Shown: piece after piece, positions 14,719 through 24,507 of the stretch
Layout of the letters: each line of letters begins with the position of its first letter
Numbering within the stretch: position 1 is the first letter of the stretch
Assembly (NCBI GenBank): GCA_018648445.1
Contig: JABGRG010000051.1
Coordinates: 1 to 26,677 of the forward strand
DNA length: 26,677 nt
Direction of reading: 5' to 3'
From: Rhodospirillales bacterium
Lineage (GTDB): Bacteria > Pseudomonadota > Alphaproteobacteria > Rhodospirillales_A > JACZKS01
Translations under genes and position numbers: made by a program
The notes under the pieces: generated by a model
Told to the model about the DNA's origin: nothing
Seen by the model: the letters and a program-made list of their open reading frames with translations, nothing else
Databases searched by the model: none

Positions 14719-16980
14719 TCAGTCGTGCGCTTCGTGGGCCGCGAAGGCGGCCATGTTGACCATATCGTTGACCGTGGCGCCGGCGTTGAGAATCTGTGCC
14801 GGCTTTTCCAGGCCGATCAGCAGCGGTCCGATGACCGTTCCCGCGCCCAGTTCATTGACCAGACGGGTCGATGCGTGGGCCGAGTGCAGACCCGGCATGA
14901 TCAGAACGTTGGCCGGACCCGACAAGCGGCAGAACGGATACTGCTTCATCAGTTCCGGGTTCAACGCCACGTCGAGACCCATCTCGCCGTCGTACTCGAA
15001 GTTGACTTTGCGCTTGTCCAGCACGGCGACGGCGTCCCGCACGATGTGCGAGCGTTCGATATCCGGATTGCCGAAGTTGGAAAACGAAATGAGCGCCACG
15101 CGGGGCTCATGCCCGTATCGCCGGGCCGCCGCGGCGGCCTGGATGGCGAAATCGGCCATTTCTTCCGAACTGGGCAGTTCGTTGACCGCCGTATCGGCCA
15201 GGAACAAGGTGCGGCTCCGGGTCAACAATATGGTCAGACCCATGACCCTTTCACCTTCCTTGGGGTCGAGAACCCGGCGGATATACTGCAGGGCCGCATA
15301 ATAGTTGCGGGTCAGGCCGGTAACCATGGCGTCGGCGTCGCCGTTGGCGACCATGCAGGCGCCAAAGACGTTACGATCCAGATTGACCATACGCTGACAG
15401 TCGCGGTACAGCGCGCCGCGGCGTTGCAGCTTTTTGTACAGGAAGTCGGTATAGGCCTTGTTGTCCGAACTGATCCGCGCGTTATGGGTTTCAATATCCA
15501 CGTCGGCGTTAATGCCGATGCGTTCCATCGCCTCCTTGACCCGCTCTTCGCGGCCGATCAGGATCGGCGTGCCATAACCGGCGTTTTTGAAGGCGACGGC
15601 GGCGCGGATGCTCTTTTCTTCCTCGCCTTCGGCGAAGACCACACGGCGTGGATTGGCGCGCACATTCTCGAAGATCATGTGCAGGCTGGCCATCGTCGGA
15701 TCGAGACGCGAACGCAGCTCCGTGCGGTAGGCGTCCATATCGACGATGGGCTTGCGCGCGACGCCCGAATCCATGGCCGCCTGGGCCACGGCTGCCGGAA
15801 CCCACTCGATCAGGCGGGGATCGAACGGAGCCGGAATGATGTAACCCGGTCCGTAGCGCAGTTCGCTGCCATACGCGGCGCTGACCTCATCGGGCACGTC
15901 TTCACGCGCCAAATCCGCCAGGGCCTGGGCCGCAGCCAGCTTCATCTCGTCATTGATGGTCGAGGCCCGGACATCGAGCGCGCCCCTGAAAATGTACGGG
16001 AAGCCCAGCACGTTGTTGACCTGGTTCGGATAATCCGAACGCCCGGTCGCCATGATGGCGTCGGGGCTGACGGCCAGCGCGTCTTCCGGTGTGATCTCGG
16101 GATCAGGGTTGGCCATGGCGAAAATGATCGGCTGATCGGCCATGGTTTTGATCATGTCCTGAGTGAAAGCGCCCTTGACCGAAAGACCGACGGCGATGTC
16201 GGCGCCGACCATGGCTTCTTCCAGGGTCCGCGTGTTGGTGTCGACGGCGTGGATTTCCTTCCACTCGTTCATGCCCTCGGTGCGGCCCTTGTAGATGACG
16301 CCCTTGGAGTCGCACATGATGACGTTTTCATCCCGCACACCGCACATCTTGAACAGCGACGTGCACGAGATGGCCGAGGCGCCGGCGCCGTTGACGACAA
16401 TCTGGACGTCTTCCATCTTGCGGCCGGTAATCTCGACCGCATTGATCAGACCCGCCGTCGAAATGATGGCGGTGCCGTGCTGATCGTCGTGGAAGACCGG
16501 AATATCCATCACCTCGCGCAGGCGCTTTTCAATGGCGAAGCACTCGGGGGCCTTGATGTCTTCCAGGTTGATGCCGCCCCAGGTCTTGCCCAGGAAGCGT
16601 ACGCAGTTGACAAATTCGTCAACGTTTTCGGTGTCGACTTCAATGTCGATGCCGTCGACATCGGCGAAGCGCTTGAACAAAACGCCCTTGCCTTCCATCA
16701 CCGGCTTGCTGCCCAACGCGCCCAGATTGCCCAGACCGAGGACGGCGGTGCCGTTGGAAATGACGGCGACGAAATTGCCCTTCGCCGTGTAATCGTAGGC
16801 GAGCGATTCGTCTCGCGCGATTTGCAGGCAGGGTTCAGCGACTCCCGGCGAATACAGAAGCGAAAGGTCGTGTTGGGTGGTCAGCGGTTTGGTCGCGGCG
16901 ATTTCAATTTTACCGGGACGGCCCGAGGCGTGAACGACGAGGGCCTCTTCCATGATATCCCGATTGACTTTGTCTTCCAT
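14719..16980 (-). CDS. maeB: NADP-dependent malic enzyme with phosphotransacetylase-like C-terminal domain
   Basis: A 753-residue MaeB-type malic enzyme, converting malate and NADP+ to pyruvate, CO2 and NADPH in the cytoplasm. The malic domain has YSPGVAEPC near residue 43, the metal-site region LEDIKAPECF at about 139-148 and HDDQHGTA at 164-171. NGAGASA at 197-203 lies in the nucleotide-binding fold. Residues from about 430 form the phosphotransacetylase-like domain that in this family is usually regulatory, binding acetyl-CoA. Start ATG 16980 has GGAGAA six bases upstream. The length is typical of large bacterial malic enzymes. Placement divergent from mutS-glnD is common in alphaproteobacteria. 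A strong terminator follows. Confidence 0.96.
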   Translation of the reverse strand: MEDKVNRDIMEEALVVHASGRPGKIEIAATKPLTTQHDLSLLYSPGVAEPCLQIARDESLAYDYTAKGNFVAVISNGTAVLGLGNLGALGSKPVMEGKGVLFKRFADVDGIDIEVDTENVDEFVNCVRFLGKTWGGINLEDIKAPECFAIEKRLREVMDIPVFHDDQHGTAIISTAGLINAVEITGRKMEDVQIVVNGAGASAISCTSLFKMCGVRDENVIMCDSKGVIYKGRTEGMNEWKEIHAVDTNTRTLEEAMVGADIAVGLSVKGAFTQDMIKTMADQPIIFAMANPDPEITPEDALAVSPDAIMATGRSDYPNQVNNVLGFPYIFRGALDVRASTINDEMKLAAAQALADLAREDVPDEVSAAYGSELRYGPGYIIPAPFDPRLIEWVPAAVAQAAMDSGVARKPIVDMDAYRTELRSRLDPTMASLHMIFENVRANPRRVVFAEGEEEKSIRAAVAFKNAGYGTPILIGREERVKEAMERIGINADVDIETHNARISSDNKAYTDFLYKKLQRRGALYRDCQRMVNLDRNVFGACMVANGDADAMVTGLTRNYYAALQYIRRVLDPKEGERVMGLTILLTRSRTLFLADTAVNELPSSEEMADFAIQAAAAARRYGHEPRVALISFSNFGNPDIERSHIVRDAVAVLDKRKVNFEYDGEMGLDVALNPELMKQYPFCRLSGPANVLIMPGLHSAHASTRLVNELGAGTVIGPLLIGLEKPAQILNAGATVNDMVNMAAFAAHEAHD

Positions 16981-17179
16981 GAGACGTTCTCCGTAGCTCG
17001 TTGGCGCGGCGTTTATGTCAATAAACGGTTCTGATTCGAGGTGGATTCCGTCCGAGGCGAGCCATCGACTGGAGCGCCACTTTTGCAGGCTGCCCCAATA
17101 CGATCATCTCCAGCGCCTTGCGGCCTGGATCATGCTTGCTTGTCTCACTCATTTTCATCCCGGACTTATATTTTTTATA

Positions 17180-17686
17180 TTACTTCGATTTTCGAAGACG
17201 GTGAGTATGCACATTGGCGCCACCGTTTTCGTTAAGTATGGTCGTGGCGAGGGCCTCTTTTTCACCATGTGAAATATGGACCCATAGAATCACGCTGCCC
17301 GCACCCAGCGAGCGGGCGAAATGTTCGGCCTGGGGAGCCGCCGTCGCCTCGTCGAAAATTTCCTTGAAAGCCACGGCCCCCATGGCTGCGCCGATGAGCC
17401 CGGCAATCATGGCCGCCGTCGCGCCGCCGGCAAGAAAGATGGCACCCGAGGCAACCAGCGGCACCTCGAATTTCATCTCGCCGACAAGGGCGGTGATGGC
17501 ATCTTTCCACGGCTTGCTCGGCTGACCCGCCGCATCCAGCGAATCGTGCGATCCGAAAACGCTGAGATCGCTGCGCTCGAAACCTGCCTCCATAAGAGCG
17601 CCAATGGCGGCCTCGAACTGTTCGCGCTCGGAGAAGACCCCGACGACTTCGCGTTTCGATGTTTCGTTGATCCCTGTATCGGTCAT
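17180..17686 (-). CDS. Small membrane-associated protein, YflT/general-stress-like N-terminus with glycine-rich segment
   Basis: A 168-residue protein of uncertain function. The N-terminus (REVVGVFSEREQFEAAIGAL, then EAGFERSDLSVFG) has the pattern of the YflT/general stress protein 17M domain: a beta strand, an Ala-rich helix and a short strand. A hydrophobic Gly/Ala-rich stretch at about 95-128 (VASGAIFLAGG..., GLIGAAMGAVAF) looks like a membrane hairpin or glycine zipper. The C-terminal part (GAGSVILWVHISHGEKEALA) resembles a second alpha/beta half. Start ATG 17686 has AAGGGGG about seven bases upstream. A 6-bp hairpin covers its last codons (17183-17197) without a good T-run. Family call tentative. 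Confidence 0.75.
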   Translation of the reverse strand: MTDTGINETSKREVVGVFSEREQFEAAIGALMEAGFERSDLSVFGSHDSLDAAGQPSKPWKDAITALVGEMKFEVPLVASGAIFLAGGATAAMIAGLIGAAMGAVAFKEIFDEATAAPQAEHFARSLGAGSVILWVHISHGEKEALATTILNENGGANVHTHRLRKSK

Positions 17687-17800
17687 AACTCGCCCCCTTA
17701 TTTTAAACGGTGGCGTGATCCGACAATTGTGCCGCAACGGGCCGCTGAATCATAGCCCGAACGACAACGCGTATGTTAAGGTTCGCCCGAATCAACCGAA

Positions 17801-20506
17801 TTGCGGAAAATCTCCTTGAACCGGCCCGACGCCATATCTCCGGACAAGCGGTTAAGCGGCGCAACCCCAATGATGGCACAGTATCTGGCGATCAAACGGG
17901 AACACCCGGACGGCCTGCTGTTCTATCGCATGGGCGATTTCTACGAGATGTTCTTCGAGGACGCCGAGAAGGCGGCCCGCGCGCTGGATATCACCCTGAC
18001 CAAACGGGGCAAGCATCTGGGTGAAGATATCCCCATGTGCGGAGTGCCGGTGCACAGCCACGAGGCCTATCTGGTGCGCCTGATCCGCAAGGGCTTCAAG
18101 GTCGCCGTCTGCGAGCAGACCGAAGACCCGGCAGCGGCCAAAAAGCGCGGCAACAAGGCGGTGGTGCGCCGCGACGTGATGCGCGTGGTTACCGCCGGCA
18201 CCCTGACCGAGGACACCTTGCTCGATGCCCGGCGGCATAATTATCTGGCCGCTTGCGCCGAGGCGACCGGCGGATTGGGGCTGGCGTGGATCGATATATC
18301 GACCGGCGAGTTCACCTTGCAGCCGGTGGAACCGCGCCATTTGCCGGCAGCCCTGGCGCGCCTGGACGCGGGCGAAATCCTGGTTTCCGAACGTCTTTTC
18401 GATAGGGATGAATTATCGCTGGTGTTTGCCGATTGGCAGGACCGGCTGACGCCCCTGCCCGCAGCCCGGCTGGATAGCGAAAATGGGGCTGCGCGGCTGC
18501 GCGACTTGTTTGCGGTGCGCACGTTGGATGCTTTCGGCGATTTTTCCCGGGCTGAACTGGCGGCGGGCGGCGCGCTGGTCGATTACATCGAATTGACACA
18601 AAAGGGGAATATGCCCCGCATTGCCGCTCCCACACGATTGATGAGCGGCGCGGTCATGGAAATCGACGCGGCGACGCGGCGCAATCTGGAACTGAGCGAG
18701 ACATTGAGCGGATCGCGGCGCGGAAGCCTGCTGGGCGTGATTGACCGCACCGTAAGCGGGGCCGGCGCGCGCCTTCTGGCGGCCCGATTGAGCGCGCCGT
18801 TGACCGACGTCGCGGCCATCGAAGCCCGATTGGACGGGGTCGGCTATTTTGTTGAGAACGGCGCGCGGCGCGACGAACTGGTCTCCATTTTGCGCCGTTG
18901 TCCCGATATCGAGCGCGCCTTGTCGCGCCTTTCGCTGGAACGCGGGGGCCCGCGCGATCTGGCCGCCGTCCGCGATGGCCTCGCCTTGTCCGCCGAGATC
19001 AGGAACGCGTTCGAGACGGACGGGCTGTCGGGCGTTCCCAACCATGTTTCACAAGCGCTGGATGATCTGGGCGAGCACGGCGAATTGGTGGACGGCCTGG
19101 GCGCGGCCCTGGCTTCCGAGCTGCCCATAAAGGCGCGCGACGGCGCTTTTATCGCCAAGGGGTATTCGCCGGAACTGGACGAATTGCGGACCCTGCGCGA
19201 CGAAAGCCGCCGCCTGATTGCCGGATTGCAGGATCGTTACGTATCTGAAACGAAAATCACGACCCTCAAAATCCGCCACAACAACATGCTGGGATATTTT
19301 GTCGAAGTCCCGGCCCGGCAGTTCGAGGCCATGCCCACGGGCGAGGGCTCGCCCTTTATTCACCGCCAGACCATGGCCAACGCGGTGCGCTATTCCACGG
19401 TGGAGTTGGGCGATCTGGAGAGCCGCATCTCGCGCGCCGCCGATCAGGCGCTGGCCCTGGAAATGCAAATTTTTGCGCAATTGGCGCAAGAGGTGATCGC
19501 GCGGGCCGAAGGGGTCGCGCTGACGGCGGCTTCCCTGGCCGCCCTTGACGTGAGCTCGGCTTTGGCGCGGCTGGCGGTGGAACGCGGCTACTGCCGACCG
19601 GTTCCGGATGACAGTTTCGACTTCGAAACAATCGGCGGAAGGCATGCCGTTGTCGAGGCCGCACAGGCGACGGCCCAAGGCGGGCGTTTCGTCGCCAACG
19701 ATTGTGAACTGAATAAGGACTCGCGCCTGTGGTTGCTGACGGGGCCGAACATGGCTGGCAAAAGCACGTTCTTGCGGCAAAACGCGCTCATTGCGGTGTT
19801 GGCGCAAACCGGTTCGTTCGTGCCTGCCGATCGTTGCCGATTGGGGGTCGTGGACCGCCTGTTCTCGCGGGTGGGGGCGGCCGACGATCTGGCGCGGGGG
19901 CGTTCCACGTTCATGGTGGAAATGGTCGAAACGGCGGCTATCCTTAATCAGGCGGGGCCGCGCGCGCTGGTCATTCTGGATGAAATCGGACGTGGCACGG
20001 CCACTTTCGACGGCCTGTCCATCGCCTGGGCGGTGATCGAACGCCTTCACGAAACCAACCGCTGCCGCACGCTTTTCGCAACCCACTATCACGAGCTGAC
20101 CAATCTGGCCGCCAAGCTGGACCGGCTGGCCTGCCACACCATGCGCATCAAGGAATGGCAGGGCGACGTGGTCTTTTTGCACGAGGTCGCACCAGGGGCG
20201 GCCGATAGGTCCTACGGCATCCACGTGGGGCAGCTGGCGGGACTGCCGGATGATGTCGTTTCGCGCGCGGAACAAATCCTGGAAATCCTGGAAGCGGGGG
20301 ATCAGGCCAGCGCACTAACCCGTCTGGCCGATGATTTGCCGCTGTTTTCCGCCGCTCCGGCGCGCGGGCGCTCCAGCGCCCCCGAACCCTCGGCGCTGGA
20401 AGAGGCCCTTACCGATATCCATCCCGACGAATTAAGCCCGCGCGAGGCGCTGGACGCCCTATATAAGTTGCGCGGTCTTCTCAAAGAAGGATCGGGCACG
20501 AAGTAA
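17801..20506 (+). CDS. mutS: DNA mismatch repair protein MutS
   Basis: MutS recognises base mismatches and small loops and recruits MutL using its ATPase. The mismatch-binding motif is F47-Y48-E49 in [14 protein letters not shown]. The connector, lever and clamp domains follow. The ATPase has Walker A GPNMAGKS at 648-655, Walker [12 protein letters not shown] and the ATHYHEL motif. The C-terminal [18 protein letters not shown] is the tetramer-forming tail. Length is 901 residues from TTG 17801. The start is uncertain: a TTG at 17816 or ATGs at 17870/17873 are alternatives, but homologues usually have some residues before TPMMAQYL. The stop overlaps glnD by one base. Confidence 0.96.
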   Translation: MRKISLNRPDAISPDKRLSGATPMMAQYLAIKREHPDGLLFYRMGDFYEMFFEDAEKAARALDITLTKRGKHLGEDIPMCGVPVHSHEAYLVRLIRKGFKVAVCEQTEDPAAAKKRGNKAVVRRDVMRVVTAGTLTEDTLLDARRHNYLAACAEATGGLGLAWIDISTGEFTLQPVEPRHLPAALARLDAGEILVSERLFDRDELSLVFADWQDRLTPLPAARLDSENGAARLRDLFAVRTLDAFGDFSRAELAAGGALVDYIELTQKGNMPRIAAPTRLMSGAVMEIDAATRRNLELSETLSGSRRGSLLGVIDRTVSGAGARLLAARLSAPLTDVAAIEARLDGVGYFVENGARRDELVSILRRCPDIERALSRLSLERGGPRDLAAVRDGLALSAEIRNAFETDGLSGVPNHVSQALDDLGEHGELVDGLGAALASELPIKARDGAFIAKGYSPELDELRTLRDESRRLIAGLQDRYVSETKITTLKIRHNNMLGYFVEVPARQFEAMPTGEGSPFIHRQTMANAVRYSTVELGDLESRISRAADQALALEMQIFAQLAQEVIARAEGVALTAASLAALDVSSALARLAVERGYCRPVPDDSFDFETIGGRHAVVEAAQATAQGGRFVANDCELNKDSRLWLLTGPNMAGKSTFLRQNALIAVLAQTGSFVPADRCRLGVVDRLFSRVGAADDLARGRSTFMVEMVETAAILNQAGPRALVILDEIGRGTATFDGLSIAWAVIERLHETNRCRTLFATHYHELTNLAAKLDRLACHTMRIKEWQGDVVFLHEVAPGAADRSYGIHVGQLAGLPDDVVSRAEQILEILEAGDQASALTRLADDLPLFSAAPARGRSSAPEPSALEEALTDIHPDELSPREALDALYKLRGLLKEGSGTK

Positions 20507-23304
20507 TGTCCAAACGGCGCGACATCATCGACACCAAGGCCCTGGCCGCCGAACTGGACGAGCTGGCGAGCTGGTCGGGTGTGACGTCTAAAACCCGGCC
20601 GCAAATTCTCGATATCTTCAAGCGGGCCCTGGCCGAGGGCCGTGAGACCGTGCGCCGGCGCTTCGAGGAAGAGGCCCTTCCCGGTTTCGAGGCGGTGTCC
20701 ATCACCACGAACCTGATGGATGGCCTCATTGGGGTTTTGCACCAATTCGCCATCACGCATGCCTATCCGGCGGCCAATCCGACCACCGCCGAGCAGATCG
20801 CCATTTTGGCCACCGGCGGCTACGGACGCGGCGAACTGGCCCCTTATTCGGACATCGATCTGATGTTCCTGCTGCCCTACAAGCAGACACCGCGCGGTGA
20901 ACAAATCGCCGAATACATGCTTTATACGCTGTGGGATCTGAATCTGAAGGTGGGGCACGCCACCCGCACGATCGACGAATGCGTGCGGCTGGCGCGCGAC
21001 GATTTGACCATTCGCACCAGCCTTCTCGACGCCCGTCTTCTGCATGGCGACAAAGAGCTGTTCGAGCAGTTTCAGGCGCGATTCCGCGCCGATGTGGTGG
21101 ACCCCTTCGGCGCCAACTTCGTCGAGGAAAAACTGGGCGAGCGGGACACGCGCCACGAACGCATGGGCGACAGCCGCTATGTGCTGGAGCCCAACGTCAA
21201 GGAGGGCAAGGGCGGCCTGCGCGACCTGCAGACTCTGTTCTGGATCGCCAAGTTTCTTTATGGCGTCGATCATGTGCGCGATCTGGTCAGGCGCGGCGCG
21301 CTGACGGCCGCCGACGGCCGCCGTTTCAAGAAGGCGCGCAACTTCCTGTGGACGGTGCGCTGCAACCTGCATTACATCGCCGACCGCCCCGAAGAACGGC
21401 TGGCCTTCAATATTCAGGATACGGTCGGCAAGCGCATGGGCTACCACGACCGCGAGGCCGCGCGCGGGGTCGAGCGCTTCATGAAACACTATTTCCTGGT
21501 CGCCAAGGACGTTGGCGATCTGACCCGCATTCTGTGCGCCGTGTGGGAAGATGAACATAAAAAGGGCCGCGCCCGCTTCCGCCTGCCCAGCCTGCGTTTC
21601 AACCGCAGAAAGGTGGAGGGGTTCAAGCTGGACGGCGAGCGCATCAATGTTGAAGCCGACGACGCCTTCGCGTCCGATCCGGTCAAGCTGATCAGCCTGT
21701 TTCATGAGGCCCAGCGTCACCGCCTCGACATTCATCCCCATGCCCTGCGGCTGGCCCGGCAGAGCCTCTCCCTGGTCAACGCGCAACTGCGAAACAACAC
21801 CGAGGCCAACCGCCTGTTCATGGAAATTCTGTGCTCCGAAAACGATCCGGAGCGCGCCCTGACACGGCTTAACGAAGCCGGAGTTCTGGGCCGCTTCGTT
21901 CCCGATTTCGGCCGCGTCGTCGCCCAGATGCAGTACGACATGTATCATGTCTATACGGTCGACGAGCACACCATCCGGGCCATCGGCATTCTTGACGGCA
22001 TCCGCAGCGGCGCGCTGGCGGCGGACCATCCGGTGGCCTGTTCCGTGATCGGCGAGGTGCAGTCGCTTCGCGCTCTTTACGTGGCCGTTCTTCTGCACGA
22101 CATCGCCAAGGGCCGGGGCGGCGATCATGCCAGAAAAGGGGCCAAAATCGTGCGCAAGCTGGGCCCCAGGTTCGGCCTTACCGAATGGGAGACCGAGACC
22201 GCTTCGTGGCTGGTGCTACATCACCTGCGCATGTGCGAAACCGCTTTCAAGCGCGATATCGACGACTACAAAACGGTCGCCGACTTCGTTGAATTCGTGC
22301 AATCGCCGGAACGCCTGCGCCTTTTGCTGGTCTTGAGCGTCGCCGACATCCGCGCCGTCGGACCCGATGTGTGGAACGCCTGGAAGGCGACCCTGCTGCG
22401 TGAGCTTTACTACCGGGCAACCGAGGTGCTGAGCGGCGGCCTGCCCGCCGAGCGCAAGGCGGCCCGCGTCGAAGAGGCCGAGAGGAAGCTGCGCGAACGG
22501 CTGGAGGGGGACCCCGACTGGAGCCAGGCCGACATCGACGCGCACATGTCGCGCGGCGCGTCGGCGTACTGGCTTTCGTTCGATGTCGACACCCACGCCC
22601 ACCACGCCAAATTCATCGCCGCCGCCGAGCGCGAGAAGCGCAGGCTGCACATCGAAACGCGCATTTCACCCAGTCAGGGCATTACCGAGATCGTCGTCTA
22701 TACCCCCGACCATGCCGGTCTTTTTTCTCAGATTGCCGGGGCCATGGCGTTGTCGCGCGCATCAATCGTCGATGCCAAAATCGCCACGCTATCCAACGGC
22801 ATGGCGCTGGATACGTTCTGGATTCAAGGGGTTGAAGGCGGTGTACTCGACGAAGCCCGGGCCCTCAAGACTTTGTGGAAACGGGTGGAGGACGCCATCA
22901 CCGGCAAGATCCACGTGGCGCGCGAACTGGAACGCCAGCGCAAAAACGCCTTGCCCAGCCGCACCCGGGTGTTCAAGGTTCCGCCCCACGTCATCATCGA
23001 CAATCAGGCCAGCAACAAGCACACGGTGATTGAGCTCAACGGCCGCGACCGCACCGGGCTTTTGTTCGACATCACCAGCGCCATCACCGCGCTGGGTCTG
23101 CAGATCGCCAGCGCCCATATCACCACCTACGGCGAACGGGTGGTCGACGTTTTTTACGTGAAGGACGTGTTCGGCCTGAAGGTCGACGGCGAGTCCAAGC
23201 TAAAACGCATCGAAAAAAGCCTGCTCAAAGCTCTGGCCCCCAAGGCCGCCAAATCAAAAAAGGCCAAGGCCAAAGCCGAAGCCAAAGCCAAAGCGGACGG
23301 ATAA
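20506..23304 (+). CDS. glnD: [Protein-PII] uridylyltransferase/uridylyl-removing enzyme
   Basis: GlnD senses glutamine and adds or removes UMP on PII proteins, controlling nitrogen assimilation. At 932 residues it has the expected order: nucleotidyltransferase domain with GGYGRGELAPYSDIDL (D116 and D118), then an HD phosphohydrolase domain with H531-D532 (LHDIAKGRGGDH), then two ACT domains beginning at ITEIVVYTPDHAGLF and TVIELNGRDRTGLLF. The last 25 or so residues are a Lys/Ala-rich tail encoded by near-repeats of GCCAAA. The ATG shares its A with the mutS stop (TAATG), so translation is probably coupled. The usual alphaproteobacterial downstream neighbour (murJ) is absent; the next gene is convergent. 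Confidence 0.96.
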   Translation: MSKRRDIIDTKALAAELDELASWSGVTSKTRPQILDIFKRALAEGRETVRRRFEEEALPGFEAVSITTNLMDGLIGVLHQFAITHAYPAANPTTAEQIAILATGGYGRGELAPYSDIDLMFLLPYKQTPRGEQIAEYMLYTLWDLNLKVGHATRTIDECVRLARDDLTIRTSLLDARLLHGDKELFEQFQARFRADVVDPFGANFVEEKLGERDTRHERMGDSRYVLEPNVKEGKGGLRDLQTLFWIAKFLYGVDHVRDLVRRGALTAADGRRFKKARNFLWTVRCNLHYIADRPEERLAFNIQDTVGKRMGYHDREAARGVERFMKHYFLVAKDVGDLTRILCAVWEDEHKKGRARFRLPSLRFNRRKVEGFKLDGERINVEADDAFASDPVKLISLFHEAQRHRLDIHPHALRLARQSLSLVNAQLRNNTEANRLFMEILCSENDPERALTRLNEAGVLGRFVPDFGRVVAQMQYDMYHVYTVDEHTIRAIGILDGIRSGALAADHPVACSVIGEVQSLRALYVAVLLHDIAKGRGGDHARKGAKIVRKLGPRFGLTEWETETASWLVLHHLRMCETAFKRDIDDYKTVADFVEFVQSPERLRLLLVLSVADIRAVGPDVWNAWKATLLRELYYRATEVLSGGLPAERKAARVEEAERKLRERLEGDPDWSQADIDAHMSRGASAYWLSFDVDTHAHHAKFIAAAEREKRRLHIETRISPSQGITEIVVYTPDHAGLFSQIAGAMALSRASIVDAKIATLSNGMALDTFWIQGVEGGVLDEARALKTLWKRVEDAITGKIHVARELERQRKNALPSRTRVFKVPPHVIIDNQASNKHTVIELNGRDRTGLLFDITSAITALGLQIASAHITTYGERVVDVFYVKDVFGLKVDGESKLKRIEKSLLKALAPKAAKSKKAKAKAEAKAKADG

Positions 23305-23327
23305 GGTTTTGCGGTGGGGGAAGCGGC

Positions 23328-24011
23328 TTACGTCTCGACCCATATGGACGATAGTTCGACGATTTCCGACAGGTCCTTCAGCCGGTTCAGGTTGGCCCCG
23401 CTGAGCACCGAACCCGCGGCCAGCAACATACTGCCGTCAACCGTCGTCACGTTGCGGGCCACCAAAGCGCCGGTTGGGACATCTTCGATGGAAACCTGAT
23501 AGGCCTCGGCCGAGGGGGGAGTGTCCTCCTGCGGCGGGTCTGCGGGGGGCGCGTTAATCGTAATGTCCGGAATTTTCACGGCGTGATAAACGGCGGTCTT
23601 GTCAATCTCCAACGGCTCCGTGAGCACCCGCGCCATGCGGTCCCTGATGGCATCCGAACTTTCCGCCTTGCGCACGAAAGCATTGCAATCCAGGGCCATT
23701 GCCGTCCCGAAGACCGCTTGTTCATTTGATCCGGTCAGGACGATCACCGGCAAATCGCGCGCCGCGCCGCTAAGGCCGATGCGGACCGATTTCAGGAACT
23801 TCAGTCCGTTCATGGGTTCCATCATGATGTCGAGGACAATCAAATCGGGAGGATCATCCATCAGTTTCGACAGGCCGTCGGACCCGTCCGTCGCCACCGA
23901 GATTTTGGTCACGCCAATCATTCCAAGGAGACGGCATATCATTTTGCGCATGAACTCTTCATCGTCGATGACGAGCACGTGCGTTTCGCTAAAATCGATT
24001 GACTTGTTCAT
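23328..24011 (-). CDS. Response regulator with receiver domain and HD-GYP-type accessory tail
   Basis: A 227-residue protein. The receiver is complete: D16/D17 acidic pair, phosphoacceptor D61 (LIVLDIMMEP), T93 and K115. A Pro-rich linker (about 150-170) is followed by a tail at about 175-227 (DVPTGALVARNVTTVDGSMLLAAGSVL). Its pattern resembles a segment found next to receiver or HD-GYP modules (vpxGxxLaxdvxtxdGxxLlxxGxxL), but there is no HD-GYP, DNA-binding or other output domain. Start ATG 24011 has GGGGGAGAG just upstream; an earlier ATG at 24038 lacks a site. Convergent with glnD with a 23-base gap. Cognate kinase unknown. Confidence 0.9.
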   Translation of the reverse strand: MNKSIDFSETHVLVIDDEEFMRKMICRLLGMIGVTKISVATDGSDGLSKLMDDPPDLIVLDIMMEPMNGLKFLKSVRIGLSGAARDLPVIVLTGSNEQAVFGTAMALDCNAFVRKAESSDAIRDRMARVLTEPLEIDKTAVYHAVKIPDITINAPPADPPQEDTPPSAEAYQVSIEDVPTGALVARNVTTVDGSMLLAAGSVLSGANLNRLKDLSEIVELSSIWVET

Positions 24012-24114
24012 GCTCTCCCCCAACCGCCGTCTTTTCATATGGTTATGAAAACCACGGTCGCCAATCGGCCAGCATTTTCAAGGTCGTCTTTAATTTCAGG
24101 CTGATCGTAGCAAA

Positions 24115-24120
24115 ATTATA
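24115..24120 (-). promoter_or_regulatory. Consensus -10 element upstream of the response regulator
   Basis: TATAAT on the minus strand (24120-24115), about 104 bases before the ATG. No good -35 hexamer lies 16-18 bases upstream, so if it is used it may need an activator. Confidence 0.35.
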
Positions 24121-24136
24121 CCGTCACGAAAATTGA

Positions 24137-24379
24137 TTATCCCCGCACGCCGTTGTCGCCGGTGCAGCGGGTCTCCCTGCGAATGCATCGCCCGGCGATG
24201 CGATACGTACAGAAACTGGTGCACGTATCCGCGACCTGGATCGAAACGCTTGCGGACCGGCATTGCGCGGGGGTGATGGTGTCCGCGGGGGTGCCCGCGG
24301 GGATATCGGCGGTTGCGGGCGTGTTTGCCGCAAACACGATAAAGGCCAAAAGGAGAAACGGCTTCGCGATGGTTTTCAT
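24137..24379 (-). CDS. Small secreted Cys-rich protein
   Basis: An 80-residue protein that I do not recognise. Residues 1-24 are a classical signal peptide (MKTIAKPFLLLAFIVFAANT, then PATA before the likely cleavage). The mature part of about 56 residues has five cysteines (C40, C53, C57, C65, C72) and several arginines, suggesting disulfide-linked periplasmic folding with one Cys unpaired or used to dimerise. ATG 24379 has GAGG seven bases upstream; the frame is open to 24436, but the signal peptide and ribosome-binding site fit the later start. It stands between the response regulator and an MFS transporter gene, all on the minus strand. Confidence 0.7.
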   Translation of the reverse strand: MKTIAKPFLLLAFIVFAANTPATADIPAGTPADTITPAQCRSASVSIQVADTCTSFCTYRIAGRCIRRETRCTGDNGVRG

Positions 24380-24450
24380 GACGACACCTCTGTTGGACCG
24401 GCTGATAGGTTGATTATGATCGGGCCAAAGCTGCAATCCGGGGCCAAACG

Positions 24451-24475
24451 AAACCGCGCCGAAACCGGCGACCGG
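24451..24475 (-). terminator. Possible weak terminator of the MFS transporter gene
   Basis: On the minus strand CCG-GT-CGCCG, loop GTTT, CGGCG-CGG forms an 8-bp stem with a 2-base bulge, followed by TTTCGTTT. It lies 32 bases after the transporter stop codon. The T-tract is interrupted. Confidence 0.35.
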
Positions 24476-24507
24476 CTTAGCGTTACGTTTCGGGAAAAAC
24501 CGGTCCT

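Noticed and set aside
16995..17030. TTGACA-like -35 near the maeB start
   Set aside because: The matching -10 position would put the transcription start inside the ribosome-binding site, so it is probably chance.
14683..17034. Long plus-strand frame (783 codons) opposite maeB
   Set aside because: Codon-bias shadow of the malic enzyme gene on the minus strand; no domain and no ribosome-binding site.
17183..17197. Terminator at the end of the small stress-type gene
   Set aside because: CTTCGA-TTT-TCGAAG lies in the last codons, and the sequence after it is mixed A/T rather than a T-run.
20302..22128. Long minus-strand frame (608 codons) opposite glnD
   Set aside because: Antisense shadow of glnD and mutS; the plus strand has complete, recognisable domains over the same interval.
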